Assembly (NCBI RefSeq): GCF_048553275.1
Contig: NZ_JBLZMW010000005.1
Location: 62,001-126,000, forward strand
DNA from: Pacificoceanicola sp048553275
Lineage (GTDB): Bacteria > Pseudomonadota > Alphaproteobacteria > Rhodobacterales > Rhodobacteraceae
Length of the DNA stretch: 64,000 nucleotides
Direction: 5' to 3'
The stretch's first letter is position 1; every line of letters begins with the position of its first letter. Shown here in pieces: positions 62,796-64,000 of this stretch. Both the position numbers and the translations under genes were made by a program. The notes beneath the pieces were generated by a model, which was not told where the DNA came from, did not search any database, and saw only the letters and a program-made list of their open reading frames with translations.

Positions 62796-63351
62796 GGCAT
62801 GTGCCCTGACAAACCCCAGAATTGGGCAGTTCCGGCCCTTTTGTAACAATCGGCCCCTGCCCCTGATTGATCCCGGAGATTGTCCACGAATGATTAAAAA
62901 GGCGTTTATTTCCGACTGTCACCGCTACAATCGAGGCCCCTACCTCTTTGCGCCGAAGCCACGGCACGCTCGCCCGGACCGATGATGCGGGCGCGCCAAC
63001 AGGCCAAGCGCGAGGGGCGCGCGGCCCCCGGGACGACCTTCGATTTGCACTCTTAAGGAGAGTCAAATTTTCACCTGTTTTGTGAGGGTCGGTTTTCACG
63101 GTTCTTCAGACGTGTTCCCCCGACCGGATTTGTGGCAAGTGGCGAAGTCTCCACGATCAACCAACACCTCCAGAAAGTTATTATATCATTGTTTTTAAAT
63201 CACTAAAACTGCCGCGCTTCGTTGCAACACTCCGAAAAATCGCGAGTCACGTTTGCCGGGAACGAAAGGTTGACGGAATCGCTGGCGCCTCTTACTCTAC
63301 TCATAATTGTAGTATCGTTTTCATTTCTAAAATCATTCGGGGAGATGCACG
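62796..63351. promoter_or_regulatory. 556-base AT-richer divergent intergenic region
   Basis: No gene is seen on either strand. Its middle and end (about 63170-63350) are clearly AT-richer than the rest of the window, for example around 63178-63210, typical of a promoter or of acquired DNA. It includes an ACTCT-N5-AGAGT palindrome near 63047-63061. It presumably drives both the fibre paralog (-) and the sheath gene (+). Confidence 0.5.
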
Positions 63352-64000
63352 TTGGTTTCTCTTACCTATCCCGGCGTCTACGTGGTTGAAAAACCAAGCG
63401 GCGCACGCCCCATCTCCGGGGCCTCCACATCCATCGGAATGTTCGTCGGGCGGGCGCAGAAAGGCCCCATCGGCCGCCCTGTCAGGCTGACGAATCTGAC
63501 GGAGTTCATCCGAACCTTTGGCGATGACAGCGCGGTCAGCGACATGGCGCGCTACGTCCGGCTGTTCTTTACCAATGGCGGTTCCGACCTCTACGTGATG
63601 CGGATCGCCAATGGCGCGGTGCCCGCGTTCGTTCATTTGCAAAATGAGGCGGGGGCCAACACCCTGACCCTGACGGCCAAGGCCGCCGGGGCCACCGGAG
63701 AGACCATCCGCGCCCGTGTCAGCTATGGCGGTGAGGAGCCGGAAGCCCGCTTCAACATGGAAATCTTCCGTTGGGGTCCAAACGCCGCCGGTGTGAACGT
63801 GGAAAGCGAGATCGAGGTTTACGTCAATCTGACGATGAACCCGAATGATCCGCTTTATGCCGAGACGTACCTGACGCAAAACAGCGCCCTGGTCGATGCG
63901 CAGGACGTCGGCCCGGCGGCGAGCAATGGCATGGCGCTGATGGGTCGGCCCTTGCCCGGAAACACACCTGCCGCATTCCGCAACGCCTTTACCGCGCTGG
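63352..64000 (+). CDS. Contractile tail sheath protein, N-terminal part (runs past window end)
   Basis: At least 216 codons, cut by the window. The N-terminus (VSLTYPGVYVVEKPSGARPISGAS, then TSIGMFVGRAQKGPIG and FFTNGGSDLYVMRIA) is the typical opening of phage and phage-like tail sheath proteins. The TTG start at 63352 has GGGGAG 7 bases upstream and no ATG offers a better frame. The rest of the protein and any tube, baseplate and ATPase genes must lie beyond the window, so I cannot tell phage, pyocin-like and contractile-injection systems apart. Confidence 0.85.
   Translation, partial: MVSLTYPGVYVVEKPSGARPISGASTSIGMFVGRAQKGPIGRPVRLTNLTEFIRTFGDDSAVSDMARYVRLFFTNGGSDLYVMRIANGAVPAFVHLQNEAGANTLTLTAKAAGATGETIRARVSYGGEEPEARFNMEIFRWGPNAAGVNVESEIEVYVNLTMNPNDPLYAETYLTQNSALVDAQDVGPAASNGMALMGRPLPGNTPAAFRNAFTAL

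Noticed and set aside
63301..63879. Minus-strand frame over the sheath start
   Set aside because: The plus strand encodes a recognisable tail sheath N-terminus with a ribosome binding site.
1..64000. tRNA genes, CRISPR arrays and insertion sequences
   Set aside because: None found on reading; no regular direct repeats with spacers, no cloverleaf ends and no transposase-like coding region.

Overview
This window is high-GC DNA with alphaproteobacterial signatures. The small glnK-amtB operon, the Tex and 2-isopropylmalate synthase sequences, the dense ATGA-overlapping operons and the GC-rich hairpin repeats all suggest a Rhodobacterales organism (Rhodobacteraceae/Roseobacter group). The genus cannot be read from the window. 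I saw no tRNA, rRNA, CRISPR array or insertion sequence.

Most of the window is surface-polysaccharide machinery in two blocks, separated by an ordinary chromosomal stretch. Block 1 (about 0-31 kb) holds a family 2 glycosyltransferase, a Wzx-type flippase, a type I polyketide synthase (KS-AT-KR-DH-ACP-TE), another glycosyltransferase, and an NRPS-like megaenzyme. The megaenzyme has a formyltransferase front end and a luciferase-like monooxygenase inserted into its adenylation domain. Next come a Wzz-like chain-length protein, a convergent CpsD/Wzc-like ATPase, a five-gene minus-strand operon (two oxidoreductase/epimerase pairs, one of them fused, plus two glycosyltransferases), a WecB/TagA/CpsF transferase, an acyltransferase-GMC-SDR operon and a serine-acetyltransferase-like enzyme. 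The PKS and NRPS genes lie between flippase and chain-length genes on the same strand, which suggests an acyl/aminoacyl building block made for, or exported with, the glycan.

The middle (31-49 kb) is mostly housekeeping: a DUF1697 protein, glnK-amtB, a class A penicillin-binding protein, a large secreted SGNH / glycosidase-like / RTX protein, cupin-leuA behind a leucine-rich leader peptide that looks like an attenuator, a PhnA protein, a 2-hydroxyacid dehydrogenase-lrgA-lrgB operon, an SH3 protein, a phosphohexomutase and Tex.

Block 2 (49-60 kb) supplies GDP-mannose (ManC), a Wza-like export lipoprotein, a yjbE-yjbF-yjbH (gfc-like) outer-membrane set, and modification enzymes (methyltransferase, DegT-like, FemAB/GNAT-like, sulfotransferase-like, glycosyltransferase-like). 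The last 4 kb has two paralogous secreted fibre-like proteins and, divergent from them and cut by the window edge, a contractile-tail sheath gene with a TTG start. A phage-tail-like or contractile-injection locus may therefore begin there.
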